Shown: positions 1 to 12,199, numbered from the stretch's first letter. The stretch is 64,000 nt of DNA from Undaria pinnatifida (GCA_012845835.1 JABAKD010000028.1:6548796-6612795); one strand, 5' to 3'. Made by a program: numbers and translations. The notes: generated by a model not told the origin, from the sequence alone.

Positions 1-680
1 TTCCAAGTACTAAGACCAAGTACAACAATACCACAACAATTACTAACAACGAAAGAAGGAGCTCCAATAGTTTGGATGGTTACGACGTCTGCTGGCGAGA
101 AGTACGAATACTTTTTTACACATACTTATCGACGTCCTCCCGCTATGCTTCAACGTTTGTGGACAGATCCACAAGATCATCGACAAAAAACAAGAGTGCA
201 AGGTGCTGGGTACCTCCGCTGAGGAGGAGTCTAAGCAAGCCTGCATGCTCCTTCGGAAGCAATGTTGACAGCACGTTCTTTATAGAACGTTAAGTTGTGG
301 TTTCTATATACCAGCATCGTTTCTTGAGCTCTAAACTATGCCTAAATGCTTGCTCTTCGTCCTTGGGAGTGCAAATGTACGTCACATGTTTACGGTGTGT
401 GCGTTCAAGTTCCTGCTTCCAGCATGTTTTTTTTGGCACTGAGCTCCTTCACATCTTAAGTTGTAGTTTTCCTGTCTCTATTCTTGACAAGCGCGTGCCT
501 GGTGTTTGTGCACTGCGATAATTTATTGTTGATGATCGACTTAGAGAGAGCTATTGATAAGTAAGTGTACAGGTGCTACCTGAGAGGTGGAAGGATATGC
601 CAAGCAAGTCCTCCGACGTGTCTATCATGGACTGGGTGAATGGATGATAATAACTAACTCATAACCATAATCGTCTCCAT
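1..680. other. no recognisable gene
   Basis: Only short frames without family resemblance on either strand. No repeat or RNA gene was recognised. Confidence 0.4.
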
Positions 681-1194
681 CATTTACCGTTGTACTATAT
701 ATGGACCTCTTGGCATTTTCAAGTCGCCAGTTGCGCCATTCGTGCTTCTTTTCCGGCTTTCTACTGAATGTCCATTCCTCCTTCCGCGAGCGAAGCCCTT
801 GTACTTGGATATTTTTGCTGAAAGTGCACGGTTAGTGCATCCCTGGCATCTCCGGGGGTCCCACTTCGAAACCGCCTCCGTGCATTACTTGCGGAACGGT
901 CCAGCTTTTCTTTGATTTCTTGCTCCCCGCCTTATTATTTTTGTTTGTGCTCAGTTTGCCAGTTGTTTCTTGGCTTTTCAGCTGCTCCCTGCAAATTTGG
1001 TTATTCTGCCAACACAATCTTGAACATTTTCGCGATTTTTTCTTCCTTCTTGTGTAGTAAGTTGCACTTCCTACCATTTGCCGCTAATTTACCGTCAGTG
1101 TATTACTTGCGGAATGGTCCAGCTTTAGATTTTCTTTGATTCCCACCACTTGTTTTGTACGTGCACGAAGTTTTACCATATTAGCTGAGATCTC

Positions 1195-1640
1195 GGTTTG
1201 GTTCATCATCTCAGCTCAGCTCCGCCCAGCACCTTACCGCAGTGCTGTGCAGCTCAGCAGCGCGCAGCGCCGCGGAGTGCCGTGCTCTGCGATTCCCTGC
1301 CGTGCCCTGCAGCTCAGCTCAGCAGCGCACCGCAGCGCTTGCTCAGCAGAGCACAGCGCGGTGCGGTGCCGCGCTTTGCCGTGCTTCGCCATGCTGCGTG
1401 ATTTGTTGTACTTCTACTAGGTCGTACATGCTAGTGACATTCGAAGTATCATACGTACCACATACCGGTACTATTAATACTACACCAAGTTTGTACATAT
1501 TACGTTGTTGGATCACAAACAATGCACCCCCAGCTCAGGTCAGCCCAGCTATATATAGCTCAGCAGCGCAGCGCAGCGCAGCGTAGTGCGGTGCTGTGCC
1601 TTGCCCTTCGTTTTGCGGTGCTGTGTCGTGCGGCGCTGTG
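1195..1640. repeat. GCAGC-rich degenerate low-complexity tract
   Basis: Two blocks (about 1203-1400 and 1556-1640) consist of short words such as CAGCTCAGC, GCAGCGC and GTGCCGTGC, with unrelated sequence between. The frames that stay open through them read as Ala/Ser/Arg/Cys-rich filler and are not believed to be genes. Confidence 0.6.
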
Positions 1641-2199
1641 CGTTATTTTGAACATACAGCAGTAGTAGTACCAGGTATGATACAGGTACCAGAAGTAACA
1701 TTATGTACGTGTTGTGTACTCGCCTTTTTGCTTTCTTCAGTTGATCGTCCTCTCTCGGTCCCCATGCCCCCCCCCCCCGCGCAAATATCGCACGCACTGC
1801 CGTTCAGAACGTGACATCAACAAGCACAAAGCACAGCGCAGGGCAATTAGCTCTGTACAAGCACCTCTTGGCATTATCACTTCGCTGTTCGCACAAAATA
1901 ATCACGGGCCTCGCTTCTTCCTGCCCCCTTTACATGTTTCAGTTGCATTCTTCCTTGCGCGAACGTAGCGGGCGGCGTCAGCCGCCCGCGGAGCGGAGCC
2001 ATGTGCTTTCTCCAGAACAAGCAGAGTACCACCAGGCAGCAGGTATTAAGCGAAGTACGAGGTACCAGGTACCGGTAGTACGTGTGTGTACTCGTCTTTT
2101 TGCTTTCGTCGTTGATTTTGTCCTCAACGCGGTCCTCTTCGCGATATATTCTTCGCCAATTACACCCGTACTACTGCCGATCAGAACGTGACATCGCCC

Positions 2200-3950
2200 G
2201 ACGATATTGGGCCACCCGCATTCCCGACCACCGTTGCCTATTTAGGTATGTGCTTTCGTGCCGTCTTCTCAGATGCCTTGATGTTTTATCCATTGTCTCA
2301 AGCATTCGCTCACTTAAAAAAATTACGTATTCACGTACGTCGTATGATCCGCATACTCCGTATAACACCAGGTATCCTTGTTGTACCGGGCACATGATAA
2401 CACCTCCGTGTTTTTATCTGGATGCCAAATTCGACTGCACCATAATGTGTATGTGTGCGTGTTACTTGTTCCTGTCGACTTCTCCTTGTCGGCTAATTAC
2501 TCGAACTTCGATGTATATCCTAAGACCGTTTCCGTGATACAGCAATGTGCCGTATCGTCATGACCCTGCCAGGTACGTATTGCGTAAGTGTACCCCTCTC
2601 ATACCTAGTCTATGCATGGCATGTACTACCCACGGTGTACGTATATATATATCCTTGTGTGAAGCTCCGGTCATGTCTTATTCAGCTATTATTAGCTAAG
2701 CTCCGTACCCACGACGAGCTGTCTATCCCCCGCCCTCATACTTCACATGAGCCCGACCTGGTGTTCATTTGAACTAATCATCTCGTTTTGCATTATATAA
2801 TGGTGCATACCTGCATGTTCTGTGGACAGCGATACCTGACCGGGTACTCCACAGTGGCCACTATATTTCGGTCAATAGCGCGTGTCGTGCTTGTTTCTCC
2901 GGTGTATATGTAGCGGGATATTTAGTCTATGCATAAATGTCACTGTAAGGCACCCTTACCCTCAGCGCATGTCGCTCCCTACGCTTCTGCATGCAGTATA
3001 CCTCTAGAGTAAATAACCGAACAGCTTTTCATGCGCAGTTGTGCCGTCTACAGCGCGATGATCGTATCCCGTGTGCTCTCGGATTGTATGCGAACATGTA
3101 CATAGAAGCTTGGAATAATTCTTCGTATGTATGTAGACTAGTCGACTAGTCTAGTCTACACATGTATCTGTGATTGTAATACAGACCACGGTGATCTGCG
3201 CACACCCACCTTTTGCGCACCTGATGTGTTTGTTTTCGATCATGGTCACCCTGCTTATTCTTCACAAAAACCTTCGCTGTCATGAATGAAGCTATCGTGT
3301 GGATCCCTATTCCCACGGTCGGTCGCTTCCTACCTTCTAGGCGGGCTAACCGGTTTCAACACTAGTCATGCGTCTCCCCGCGGCCCCCTCCACATCTTGT
3401 TCTTACCAATCAGTTGACAGTTCTTAGCCCGCTAACCCGGTGCGATCTATCCACCATTCTTCAGTAGATAATTGCTCCCGCACCCATCCGCAGAAAGCCC
3501 GTGACCCCAGCTGGCCAGAAGGCCGGACGGAAAAGAGAAACTACGGCAATTCCTGGTAGACTGGCGTGCAGTCACCAGACTGTAACGTCTTCTCGATTAC
3601 GACGTTATCAATAGATGGTCAGCTGAGGTCTCGCGCCTTTTGCGTGGGACTCCTCCTGTGCTTCGCGAGCTCTGAACGTTATCTCGTGAGAATGATGTCA
3701 TGGGGCTGTCCTCCCTGTTATTATCGTCTGTCCGATATCTGGACTCACATAACCCATTCCGTGGATTCAACGACCTTCCTGAACCCCTCACGCTTACGGA
3801 CGTTTGGTTTGATTGTCTTCTCGGAGCTTTACAATATTTCTTATCATCATCTATCCTAGAATTTCAACTCTTCAATTCTTGAGGCCAACACAAACAACGA
3901 ATTACGTATATCGTTCTGTTCCAGCATCTACTATTATTAATATTATATTT
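2200..3950. other. no recognisable gene; perfect 20 bp palindrome at 3134-3153
   Basis: No coding or RNA gene was recognised. TAGACTAGTCGACTAGTCTA at 3134-3153 equals its own reverse complement and is followed by an extra AGTCTAC. Confidence 0.45.
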
Positions 3951-4984
3951 AATAATCCTCCACCTTTGCTTTCGTCGTTGATTTTGTCCTCAACCCGGTC
4001 CTCTTCGCGCTTTTTTCTTCGCCAATTACACCCGTACTGCTGCCGATCAGAACGTGACATCGCCAACATACAGCACAGGACAGACAGGGCAATCAGCTCC
4101 CCACAACTACCTCTTGGTATTATCAAATCGCTAGTTGCACTAAATCACGGGCCTCTTCTTTCTGCCCCCTTCACATTTAGTTGAAGTCTTCCTTGCGCGA
4201 GCGTAGCGGGCGGTGTCAGCCCTTGTATTAGTCCATAGTCTATCGCAGATTCTGTAAAATGATGCGAATTCCTGCGATTTTTTGCGAGGAATCGCCCCTC
4301 ACAACTCCTGGTGGAGCAGGGTTAATCCTGGTTTCCTTCACCTCCAACACCCGACCACCCTCCTTCCGAATCCTCCACCTGAGAACCTCCACCCACCGCC
4401 ACAGCAGCACCGCCCCCCGATTTAGACGTTTTCGCAGGTGAAGAACGGTAAATCGAACTTTGTTTGGATGCAACAGCTGCATGTAGCAGGCACCTATATT
4501 GCAAGTAGTCTATATATCTGGTATATGGCGCCTACATTGCAGGTATATATCTGGAATATTTAGTATGTGCAAGAACAAACAGACCGAGAGACGGGGTAAT
4601 CGCAGCAGCGCAATTCATTATAGCATGCGCCCGTGACACCACCTCCTTGCAATTGGTTTTAGGCATCAGCGAACTGGGTCCAACGCATGCCCGTGGTATC
4701 TTAGGAGGAATGAGGGGCGGTAGTAAAAACCAAGTGCGCTGCTCGATAACCTGCTGATCCTGACCGTCGATATACTAAGCGATCTCCGGGTCGTCTCCTC
4801 TGTATCAGGTGAGTGAGTGAAGAATTTTATTTTGTCGTTTTAAAAAAAGCGGTTGCGTTGACATAATCAATGTAGAGGAAAGGAACACCACTCAGCGATC
4901 ATCCACTACCTGCTAGGGCATGTTTTCGTGAGCACCACTAACACGAGCATCAGACGTGGAGGCGGCATCTACAGGACCACGACA

Positions 4985-6985
4985 TCTTCGACGACATGGA
5001 AAATACGTATATTTGCTAGTAAAAATGTGAAAGGAAGTACAGGCAGTTATGTTGAAATTGCGGTAGACCACACTGCCAACCTATTACGTAGGGTATTTCG
5101 TACCTACCTTCTGCATGATCGCCTCCCAACCTCTACCAAAGTAGCATATGCCTAACGAAGTAACGTAATTGAGCGCAGGCACATCAAGCGTTCCTCTCAA
5201 AACACTGACGATTTGCACTTCTCGCCCTCGTGTTCAATGGTGGTGACATTGCTTGCCCACATCACCTCGTTTGTTATATTTGCAATATGTATCTCTGTCT
5301 TATAATTGTCGACCTTAGAACCCCACATCGGCACGGTAAAAATCATGGTAACTACATGGCTGCACCTGTCGATTGGAATGCTCTATCTTGCGATCCATGT
5401 AAAATAGCGCACCACGAAGCTAAAACACATTGTATACCACAGTTCTACATGATTGTTCCAAATTGTTGTCTTGTATTCATGGTGTTGTTGTTCTCACACA
5501 CACATTGACTCGCATAATCAAGTCCCCGTGGTCACAGGACAGACTCCAGTAACTCTGGAGCGGAGAAATACGCCAGAAGAAGCACAAAACAAAGAACATT
5601 CAAATAAAGAGTCAGGCCTGGTTGTTGGAATTTTCGGAAGATTCCTAAAAGATCGTTGCCCCCCCCCCCCCCCTCTAATACACACCACGAAGCTAAAACA
5701 CATTGTATACCACAGTTCTACACGATTGTTCCAAATTGTTCTTGTATTCATGGTGTTGTTGTTCTCACATTGACTCGCAGAATCAAGTCCATGGTCACAG
5801 GACAGACTCCAGTAGTAACTCTGGAGCTGAGAAATACGCCAGAAAAAGCACAAACCAAAGGCCATTCATTCATATAAAGAGTCAGGCCTGGTTGTTGGAA
5901 TTTTCGGGAGATTCCTAAAAGATCGTTGCCCCCCCCCTTCCCTCTGACACACGCAACCCCCCCCCCCCCTCCCCCTGAAATCAAACCTGCTAGAATATTA
6001 AACACTACCAGGCAGGTGATACCACCTCACTACCTATCCAACCAGCCATGCCGTAGCTCCAATTCATTTATTTTCGCCCCCCCCTGCCCCCTCCTCCCCC
6101 CCCCCCCGCACCATCTCCTAGACCTAGCATGTGTAGTAAAGTTCCTCCAAGGTATACATTCATGCGACCTGAAGGGATTTGATCTCCCCCGGCCCCCCCA
6201 TCGCCCCCCCCACCTCGTTTAGTTCTCTATAGCGGCCCCACCTAAAATCAAAACCTGCCACAGTTGATATCACCTTATAACCTGTCTAGCCATCCATGCC
6301 GTAGCTCCGACTCCCCCCCCCCCCCTCCCCCCCCAACGCCCCCTCCTTCCCCATCACCCGCACCATCGCCTAGACCTAGCTCCACGCGTATAGCGAGCTC
6401 CAAGCAGATATACATTTATGCGACCTAAAGCTGTTGGAACCCCCCCCCTCCCGTTCGAAGACTCCGCTCTCTCCTCACCGGTTGTACGACTTACAACATA
6501 TACATGATGAACTGATGCATTCCTTCTACAACTCTCCGATTTTTTTTTTGTCCCCTCAAAAGGTTTACAGTTTTCGCGCACAGATTGAGTTGCCTCCCCC
6601 CTCCGCCTGCTCCCTCTTGTTCAAACCCCGGCCCCGACGCCCTCAAAATATCCGCCCTCCCCTCACCGGTTACACGACTTACGGAATACACTTGATAAAC
6701 TGATGCATTTCCTTCCACAGCGGTCAGATTTTGTCCCCCTCAAAACGGGTTTTTTAGTTTCCGCGGATAGCCTGATTAATAGCACCCTCTTGACCCTGGT
6801 ACAAGCTACACTGTAGTTCCAACGGGAGTCGCCGACCTACATCCTTAATGAGGATACATAACCCGTAATACGCGCGATCGGAGTATCACACACAGCTTGC
6901 AAAGATGAGTTTCGAAAAAAAAATCGATCTCACAGCTGGAGTGTATTTTTCTTTTTACAATATAGACTAGTGTGTAGACATTGCT
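4985..6985 (+). repeat. C-rich composite repeat, copy 1
   Basis: The first of three copies of a roughly 1.3-2 kb repeat (others near 20455-21775 and 38785-40800). The left part (4985-5310) matches 38785-39165, sharing CATTACGTAGGGTATTTCG-type and CTGCATGATCGCCTCCCAAC words. The centre holds many C-runs and the recurrent words GCCTAGACCTAGCACCACG and CACCGGTTATACGACTTAC. The right end (6815-6950) is the block GGGAGTCGCCGACCTA, CGCGATCGGAGTATCACACA and CACAGCTGGAGTGTATTTT. No coding sequence was recognised. It may be a non-autonomous transposon or subtelomere-like satellite. Confidence 0.75.
5411..5937 (+). repeat. tandem duplication, period about 272 bp
   Basis: Two successive units begin ACCACGAAGCTAAAACACAT (5411 and 5684) and end with a GATTCCTAAAAGATCGTTG word followed by a C-run. 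The similarity is high, so the duplication is fairly recent. It lies inside composite repeat copy 1 and is not seen in the other two copies. Confidence 0.8.
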
Positions 6986-7345
6986 TTCGTTCAATTTTGT
7001 ATTTTGTTTTGATCCCCCCCCCCCCCCCCCCCCCCCCCTCCTAGGCTTTTTGTAGTTTTTTTTTTTATAACTTCAGCTATATGAGTCGATAAATAACACT
7101 CAGTGCTTGATTTTTTTTTTTAAAACACAAAAAATTCCCAAACATTGTTGAGTATAATACCTGGTATTATAGATTCTTTTTCAAAAGGCGGGGGGGGGGG
7201 GGGACTTTAAAATACGATTAAAAAATACATCACCTCGTAGCTAGCTGCTGGGAGTCTTGAAAAATAATTTCCGACACGTCACGTCAAATGATATTCAACT
7301 TCTAGCCTCCCCACAGGGGGGGGGGGGGGTACCTGACACCGTCCC
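6985..7345. repeat. poly-C, poly-G and poly-T tracts
   Basis: Long homopolymers dominate (a C-run near 7015-7040 and G-runs near 7190 and 7320). No gene was recognised. Tract lengths are likely to be unreliable in any assembly. Confidence 0.7.
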
Positions 7346-7347
7346 TT

Positions 7348-7512
7348 CTAAATCCTATACAAAAACGAACGCCTATACTAAGTGTTACATAAATCCTAAC
7401 ACGCACTAAATCCTATTTAAAACCGAACACACACTAAATCCTATATATACACCGAACACTCAGTTAATCCTATATAAAACCGAACACACATTAAAGCCTA
7501 CATAAAACTCGA
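7348..7512 (+). repeat. minisatellite, about 34 bp unit
   Basis: About five degenerate units of the form TAAATCCTATATAAAACCGA followed by ACACACAC, head to tail. Confidence 0.7.
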
Positions 7513-7784
7513 TGTTAAAATCACCTGAATACTGGCGACCTGAATAATACTCGACCGAGTGGGATATTGGATATAAACGCTACACGTATGAATTGATAGT
7601 AATGTGTATAGGTCTATATAAATAACAGTAAGTACGTATCATATAGTATAATATAATACCAGTACGTACGCACGTCGACGGCACAACAAGTGACAGCAAT
7701 TACCAAATAGCACCCGGAATCTTTATTTTCCTCTCTTCCACCGTTCGTAGTCTCCAGTGTCTCCAGCCTGCGTTTCCGATTGTG

Positions 7785-7990
7785 TTCCCAATCATTCCGG
7801 ACTGCATCTCCCGGTCATAAGCAGACTACACTCCCAACCGATTTCCCGACTGCGTTCCCGACCGTTTTCCCGACTATGTTCCCGACCGTTTCCCGACAAT
7901 GTTCCCGACCCGTTCCATGATCTGGTCCCGTCCCGTCCCGCCAAGAAATCGTAGACTCCCGTCCCGCCCCGTCAACCAAATGGTTTCCCG
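7785..7990 (+). repeat. degenerate CCCGACxGTTTC minisatellite
   Basis: Short words such as TTCCCGACTGCG, TTCCCGACCGTT and TCCCGTCCCG repeat with a variable 15-22 bp spacing. The open frames here follow from the repeat. Confidence 0.6.
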
Positions 7991-7999
7991 CCTTTCGGT

Positions 8000-8910
8000 C
8001 CCATTCCCCTCCCGCGGTAAGCAAATGGGAACCTTTTCCTGTACCGTCGCTCGGGAAGATCCAAAACATTTTCCGACTGCGGCGGACTTAACGGTTGCCG
8101 TCCCGTACCGACCGGTGCCTTCGTTACCGCGCGTACCCTTTCAACTATCGACTATCATCCCTAAATACGCGTGGTTGAAAACGCCACCGGAATTGAAAGA
8201 GCCCGTTCACGACCACGTGACCGCAGACCACGTGCCCGAACCCCGGCAAGCCGGCAGTGACAACACAACATGCTGAAAAGGAATGCCAGGTATTTTCCAT
8301 CTACCCGGCGCAAGCAATCCTTCTGTCGCAAAACTAGTGTCCACAACCTCACGCATACTTCTCCACGATCGCAAGGTGAAATGGCGTCAATGTTGGTTTC
8401 GCCGTAAACCCTTGTCTGGCCTCTCGCGTGTGTTGTAGAGGTGAGACAGGAACACTCCGGAACCACGGCTCGAAACAACTATCAAAACGCCTGACGGTGA
8501 AACTCGTAGGCCCAGAATGCGGGCAGCAAAACCTACGACCAACCGCCAATGCACGACCGTGCACGACGTCCGAGCGGCTGTGGAGGCGTGAGTTATTCGC
8601 ACGCGGGACCAAGGGCGATTTATAGTGACAGGGAAAATACTATGCGCCCCATCGCCACCACAAGAGGCAGCAACCTAGCTGTACAGCTGTAGCCACAGGC
8701 CCTAGCCCGCGGCAACGTTGCTCGATATCGACACACCACCGCAGGGTGCATCGAATGCATCATGTCCATTGCTAACGAAGCTCTTCAGCATAGCAGGACC
8801 CGAACTCCATGTTGCCCACCTTTAATTGCTAGGTACTGCTGTGGCCAGCAAGGAGACTCGATCAACGCAGTCTACGTTACGCGCGTAACGAGGCTAAACG
8901 TTATTTCCCC
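8000..8910. other. no recognisable gene
   Basis: The stretch downstream of the minus-strand gene that ends at 8914. Frames without recognisable family are present on both strands. Confidence 0.35.
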
Positions 8911-8913
8911 CGG

Positions 8914-9677
8914 CTATTGACTGCCGGCATGTCCGCCGTCCGCTTCTGAACCTTTCTGGTGACGGTTCTGCGTGCCCCCTTCGACTGCGCCCCCCGTCTG
9001 CTCCTCGTCGTCTAGCTGTAGCAAAACCCACGAACCCACCACCGCGCTGTTTGTGCTGAATGCAGCTAACGTCAGCACCATGTCACGCGCCTTCTGGCCG
9101 GCTGCATATGGTAGTTCTACACAACTTTCGTCCGCTGTTGACCCTTGCGAGTGATCAGCCCGGCAAACCACCGTAAGCCCACTCTGACTAACACTCCATG
9201 TTCCGCTGAAGAACTTTCAAGAGCAGCTGATCTCGACTCTTGGCATGAAATAAACCGTCTAGAATCACCTTCCCAGGTGTCTCATCTTCCGGTGGCATGC
9301 CTATTTCGTCGTCAAGCCGAGTCTGCCGGTCTTTTCTGTTCTAAACTACACTTGAAAACACACGACCTTAGTGTAGCGGCGAACGAAATATAATACGGGG
9401 TACAAGTAGCAGTTTTCTATCATAAATTAAAATTTGCCAGGCATGCTCAATCATTCAAATATAAAGTGTCAACATAGGATAGTCGTTTTCAGCTTCGATC
9501 GGGGCAGAACGTGATAGGGATAAGGGGGGCTGGTTAAAACTTCCATGGTACCTACCTTTATTTTCAGTGTTCGGCCGAACGGTATGTCACTGTCCAAACA
9601 CGCGAATTCCTGGAATCCTTCGGAGAAGAGCCTCTCATCGTAAGTCAGCAAACTCTTTTCGGAGTCTCCACCAAGCA
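8914..9677 (-). CDS. two-exon 3' part of an unidentified gene
   Basis: Exons 9677-9556 and 9183-8914 read on the minus strand. The first ends at a textbook donor (AAG then GTAGGTAC) after ..FGRTLKIK. The last follows an acceptor (GTTAGTCAG) and encodes SGLTVVCRADHSQG.. through ELPYAAGQKARDMVLTLAAF to ..GGHAGSQ and a TAG stop at 8914-8916. Both sides of this intron are phase 0. The tail is acidic and Gly/Gln-rich. I recognise no domain. The 5' end is unresolved: the exon 9677-9556 starts after a less typical acceptor (TTAAG) and needs a phase-1 partner upstream. The model rests on frame and splice signals only. Confidence 0.45.
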
Positions 9678-9863
9678 CTTAACGTCTTTACAACTGGAAA
9701 CCCATTTTAGGGGACAAAATCATTGGAATTAGCATAGGGAGGAGTTCCAGGGCTCTAAAGGGGTTAAAATACCTTTTCACGTCAACAATGACCACCCGCA
9801 AGCTCTGAATAAAGCAAATGAGGCTAGGACCAAATTTTTACCGTCACCTTCATCCGAGCTGTC

Positions 9864-10100
9864 CTAGTCTACATTCTCGCTGTCCTCGTCATCGCTATGC
9901 TCATCTTCGCTGTCCCCGCTCTCATCCCGGCTGCTCCCATCCTTCTCTTCCCCGTGCTTTTGCTCCCCCTCATGCTTCCGTTTTCTTTCCATCTCCTTCC
10001 CTAACAATTTCCTACCCGCCGCCGTATCAATGACTTCCCCGTCGTGTTCCCCTCCGCTGCTCTCATTATCGACCGCCTCCCCGCCGTTTGTCCCTTTAAT
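9864..10100 (-). CDS. acidic/charged exon, possible C-terminus
   Basis: Minus-strand frame of 78 codons plus a TAG stop, bounded upstream by an acceptor-like CTAG after a pyrimidine stretch. The peptide has a basic segment (KLLGKEMERKRKHEGEQKHG) followed by an acidic Ser-Asp-Glu tail (..DSEDEHSDDEDSENVD). This composition is typical of nuclear or chaperone-type proteins and very unlike translated noise here. It may belong to the same gene as the exons at 9677-8914, if splicing leaves it before the stop, or it may be a separate gene. No domain was recognised. Confidence 0.4.
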   Translation of the reverse strand: MKGTNGGEAVDNESSGGEHDGEVIDTAAGRKLLGKEMERKRKHEGEQKHGEEKDGSSRDESGDSEDEHSDDEDSENVD

Positions 10101-10280
10101 CTAGCTCTCTGTCGAAGAGGAGGGTCCACAAGGGATCCATCCGTCAAAGGTAGATGCTCATTACATATGTACATATGCAGAGTACTGGGTAAGCTGTCGA
10201 AACATGGGTTAGACGTTGTTTTCTTCGAGTATGGAAGAGGACACATATACGGTACGGCATTCCGCCAAGTAATATAACGT

Positions 10281-10620
10281 GTTGACGGGTCACGTGCGTA
10301 AGATCGAAGTGTTGACTGGGTCACGTGCGTAAGATTGACACGGTGTCGTATGTAGTGGATACTACCATACGAGATGAAGTAGTTACCGTAAAAACGAAGA
10401 AACACGAGTGCTTGCACATCAAGTTCAATCTTCACACCTGCATCTGAACGTGGACAGTTCGTAGTGACATAGATTTTGCTGGCCCAACGAGAGCCCATTT
10501 AAAGTTATCCATCATCGTGTAAACCATCATCTGTCAGGCTCGAACTCGTCTCGCCACGACTCTGGGTTAGCCTCTAAACATATCGGTCAGGCACCACATT
10601 TTAACAGGTTATGAGCCTCG
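10281..10620 (+). repeat. possible LTR end with primer-binding-like site
   Basis: The sequence ..TTAACA then GGTTATGAGCCTCG at 10601-10620 matches, with one mismatch, the CA then GGTTGTGAGCCTCG junction at the 3' end of the copia-type LTR at 43404. This suggests a second LTR end here. No gag was recognised after it and the LTR start was not found. A short direct repeat (GGGTCACGTGCGTAAGAT) occurs twice at 10290-10337. Confidence 0.3.
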
Positions 10621-11090
10621 TTAGCGTGCGAAACAAAGCGCATGAACACCCCCTGCGGTGGAGCACAATACTGTGATTTTGCTAAAATACTGCGCAATAA
10701 ACTTGGAACCAAACGTGAATTGAGTTGAACGGCACTGGAACAACGTGCACGAAGAAATGGAATCCCGGCGGACAGGCTGGCACGTTTCAGGCGATTTGCG
10801 TACAAGGTCGAGCTGTAGCTGGCTGCTTGTGCCTCAGGTAAGTGGTGCACTCCTCGTGGTCTCTAGTTAGCCTTCTTTCGTCGTGATCAAGCTACGCCGG
10901 CATTATTTTTTCTTTTCCGGAGTCTTGTTCTCGTGAAACCCCCTCCATGCCCCATGATCCCTATCAAGTCCAGTCAAATGCACGTTGGTATCGACGGCTT
11001 TCCTTGCGGTGTTGCGTTGGTATAGACTCGGTGTTCCGACTTTGGTCCACGCAGTGACTACAAGCCGAAAAAGCTCTGAGTTTCCAACAC
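10620..11090. other. no recognisable gene
   Basis: A good donor-like site (CAG then GTAAGTGG) lies on the plus strand near 10838, but the sequence before it does not resemble a known protein. Confidence 0.3.
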
Positions 11091-11094
11091 GGCG

Positions 11095-11310
11095 TCAAGG
11101 GGGAGGGGGGGGGGGAGGGGGGAGGGGGGGAGGGGGGGGAGGGGAGGGGGGGGGGGGGTGAGATCGAGAAGGAGGAGGACAAGGAGGAGGAAGAGGAGCT
11201 GCGCGAGCAGGAGGAGCAGGAGGATGAGCAGGAGCAGGAGGAGAGCAGGGGGGGGGAGGGGAAGGAGGACGAAGAGCAGGGAGGGGGGGGGAGGAAGAGC
11301 AGCCGAACCT
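11095..11310 (+). repeat. G-run and purine tract (GA-rich)
   Basis: About 65 bp of G-runs (11098-11158), then GAGGAG/CAGGAG-type purine sequence. On the plus strand many GGG runs in close succession could form G-quadruplexes. Open frames on both strands (Arg/Glu-rich or Pro/Ser-rich) are by-products of the composition. Confidence 0.75.
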
Positions 11311-11632
11311 CAGCTCGAGGGGGCGTTGTTGTATCAAGAAAAGGCAGTTTGCTCTCTATGAGGAGGTGGTGAAGACGGCGTGACGGTTGGGTGCTGCACA
11401 CATGTGTTGAGAGCGGCGCGTTGTGATTTAAGACTTTGCAAGTTGTTAATTGCCGTCGTTGGCGCACCGGTAGTATTTTGCGTTTACCGGCTTGCAAAAA
11501 GCTTGAACATCTATCGTCGTTTCTTTCTGTGGGCTATTTTCTTTTCCTCCAGTGTCGCTAAGGATTTTTATTTGGGGGCGAAATGAGGACATTTTCCCCC
11601 TCTACCACGATGGACCAACAAGCTTCTACATA

Positions 11633-11890
11633 GACGCGTGCTACAATGGAGGTGCTACCACATTTTTTTCTGAGGTCCGTCACTTTCGGAGGTTAAGACA
11701 TGTCCTTCTTACCCAAAAACTGATTTGGAGTAAAATATAACTGCTACCGGATGAAAAACCCCAAGGCCTATGTACACGACGACAATCATGCAAAAACAAA
11801 ATTGCCTATATCGGACGATTTTGGGTTGAGGAACCCCGTCATTCAGAAACCATTTCAAACGAAAAGTGATACCTCTATCGTAGCACGTGT
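11633..11890 (+). mobile_element. MITE-A copy 1
   Basis: 258 bp. Starts GACGCGTGCTACAATGGAGG and ends CTCTATCGTAGCACGTG, so the ends are inverted repeats. Inside are the family landmarks: a TTACCCAAAAACTGATTTGGAG segment near 11710, a CACGACGACAATCATGC word, and GGGTTGAGGAACCCCGTCATTCAG near the right end. The sequence either side matches 12137-12198, where the element is absent. Confidence 0.85.
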
Positions 11891-12136
11891 TTCCGTCAAG
11901 CAGACCTGTACTCGTGACTTATCAGCACGAACCCCAACTCGGTTGCGCTCGACATGCCCTTGCCTGCCTGCACGCGACGAGCTGCACCCGAGGCTGGTCC
12001 AGGGGTATTCGTTTGCCTTTTCTACACCCCCTTACGACCCAGATTCCTGATACAGACATGCTTCATTCTCTCCACCAAACACAATAAACATCACTCTGTC
12101 TGTTACGTTGATTTGTCGCTTTGACAGACAAATCTA

Positions 12137-12198
12137 TCCTCTACCACGATGGAACAAGATTCTGCATAGGTGTTTCCGTCAAGCAGGTACTCATGACG
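12137..12198 (+). repeat. apparently empty sister site of MITE-A copy 1
   Basis: CTCTACCACGATGGAACAAG, then TCTGCATAG joined directly to GTGTTTCCGTCAAGCAG. The same flanks at 11601-11632 and 11888-11905 enclose the 258 bp element. The locus was therefore duplicated, and only one copy carries the insertion. Confidence 0.75.
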
Positions 12199-12199
12199 T

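Larger units (their letters stand above)
680..4225 (+). repeat. dispersed repeat R1, three partial copies
   Basis: Copies lie at about 690-800, 1715-2000 plus 2093-2195, and 3955-4225. Shared landmarks are the stretch ending GATCAGAACGTGACATC (2180 and 4045), the words CCTCTTGGTATTATCA and ATCACGGGCCTC, and an end rich in GCGCGAGCGTAGCGGGCGG. The copy ending near 1990 carries a GCGGGCGG/CCGCCCGC hairpin. All copies are in the same orientation. I found no terminal inverted repeats or coding sequence, so the class is unknown. Confidence 0.65.

Noticed and set aside
1195..1640. Ala/Ser/Cys-rich proteins in several frames
   Set aside because: GCAGC low-complexity sequence without a start context or counterpart.
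7010..7345. Possible CRISPR-like or regulatory array of C- and G-runs
   Set aside because: Simple homopolymers without a repeat-spacer structure; the genome is eukaryotic.
10001..10498. 165-codon minus-strand ORF starting with ATG
   Set aside because: It overlaps the better-supported acidic exon in another frame and has no family features, though it cannot be fully excluded.
11095..11500. 177-codon Pro/Ser-rich and Arg-rich frames
   Set aside because: They lie on a G-run/purine tract; composition explains their openness.
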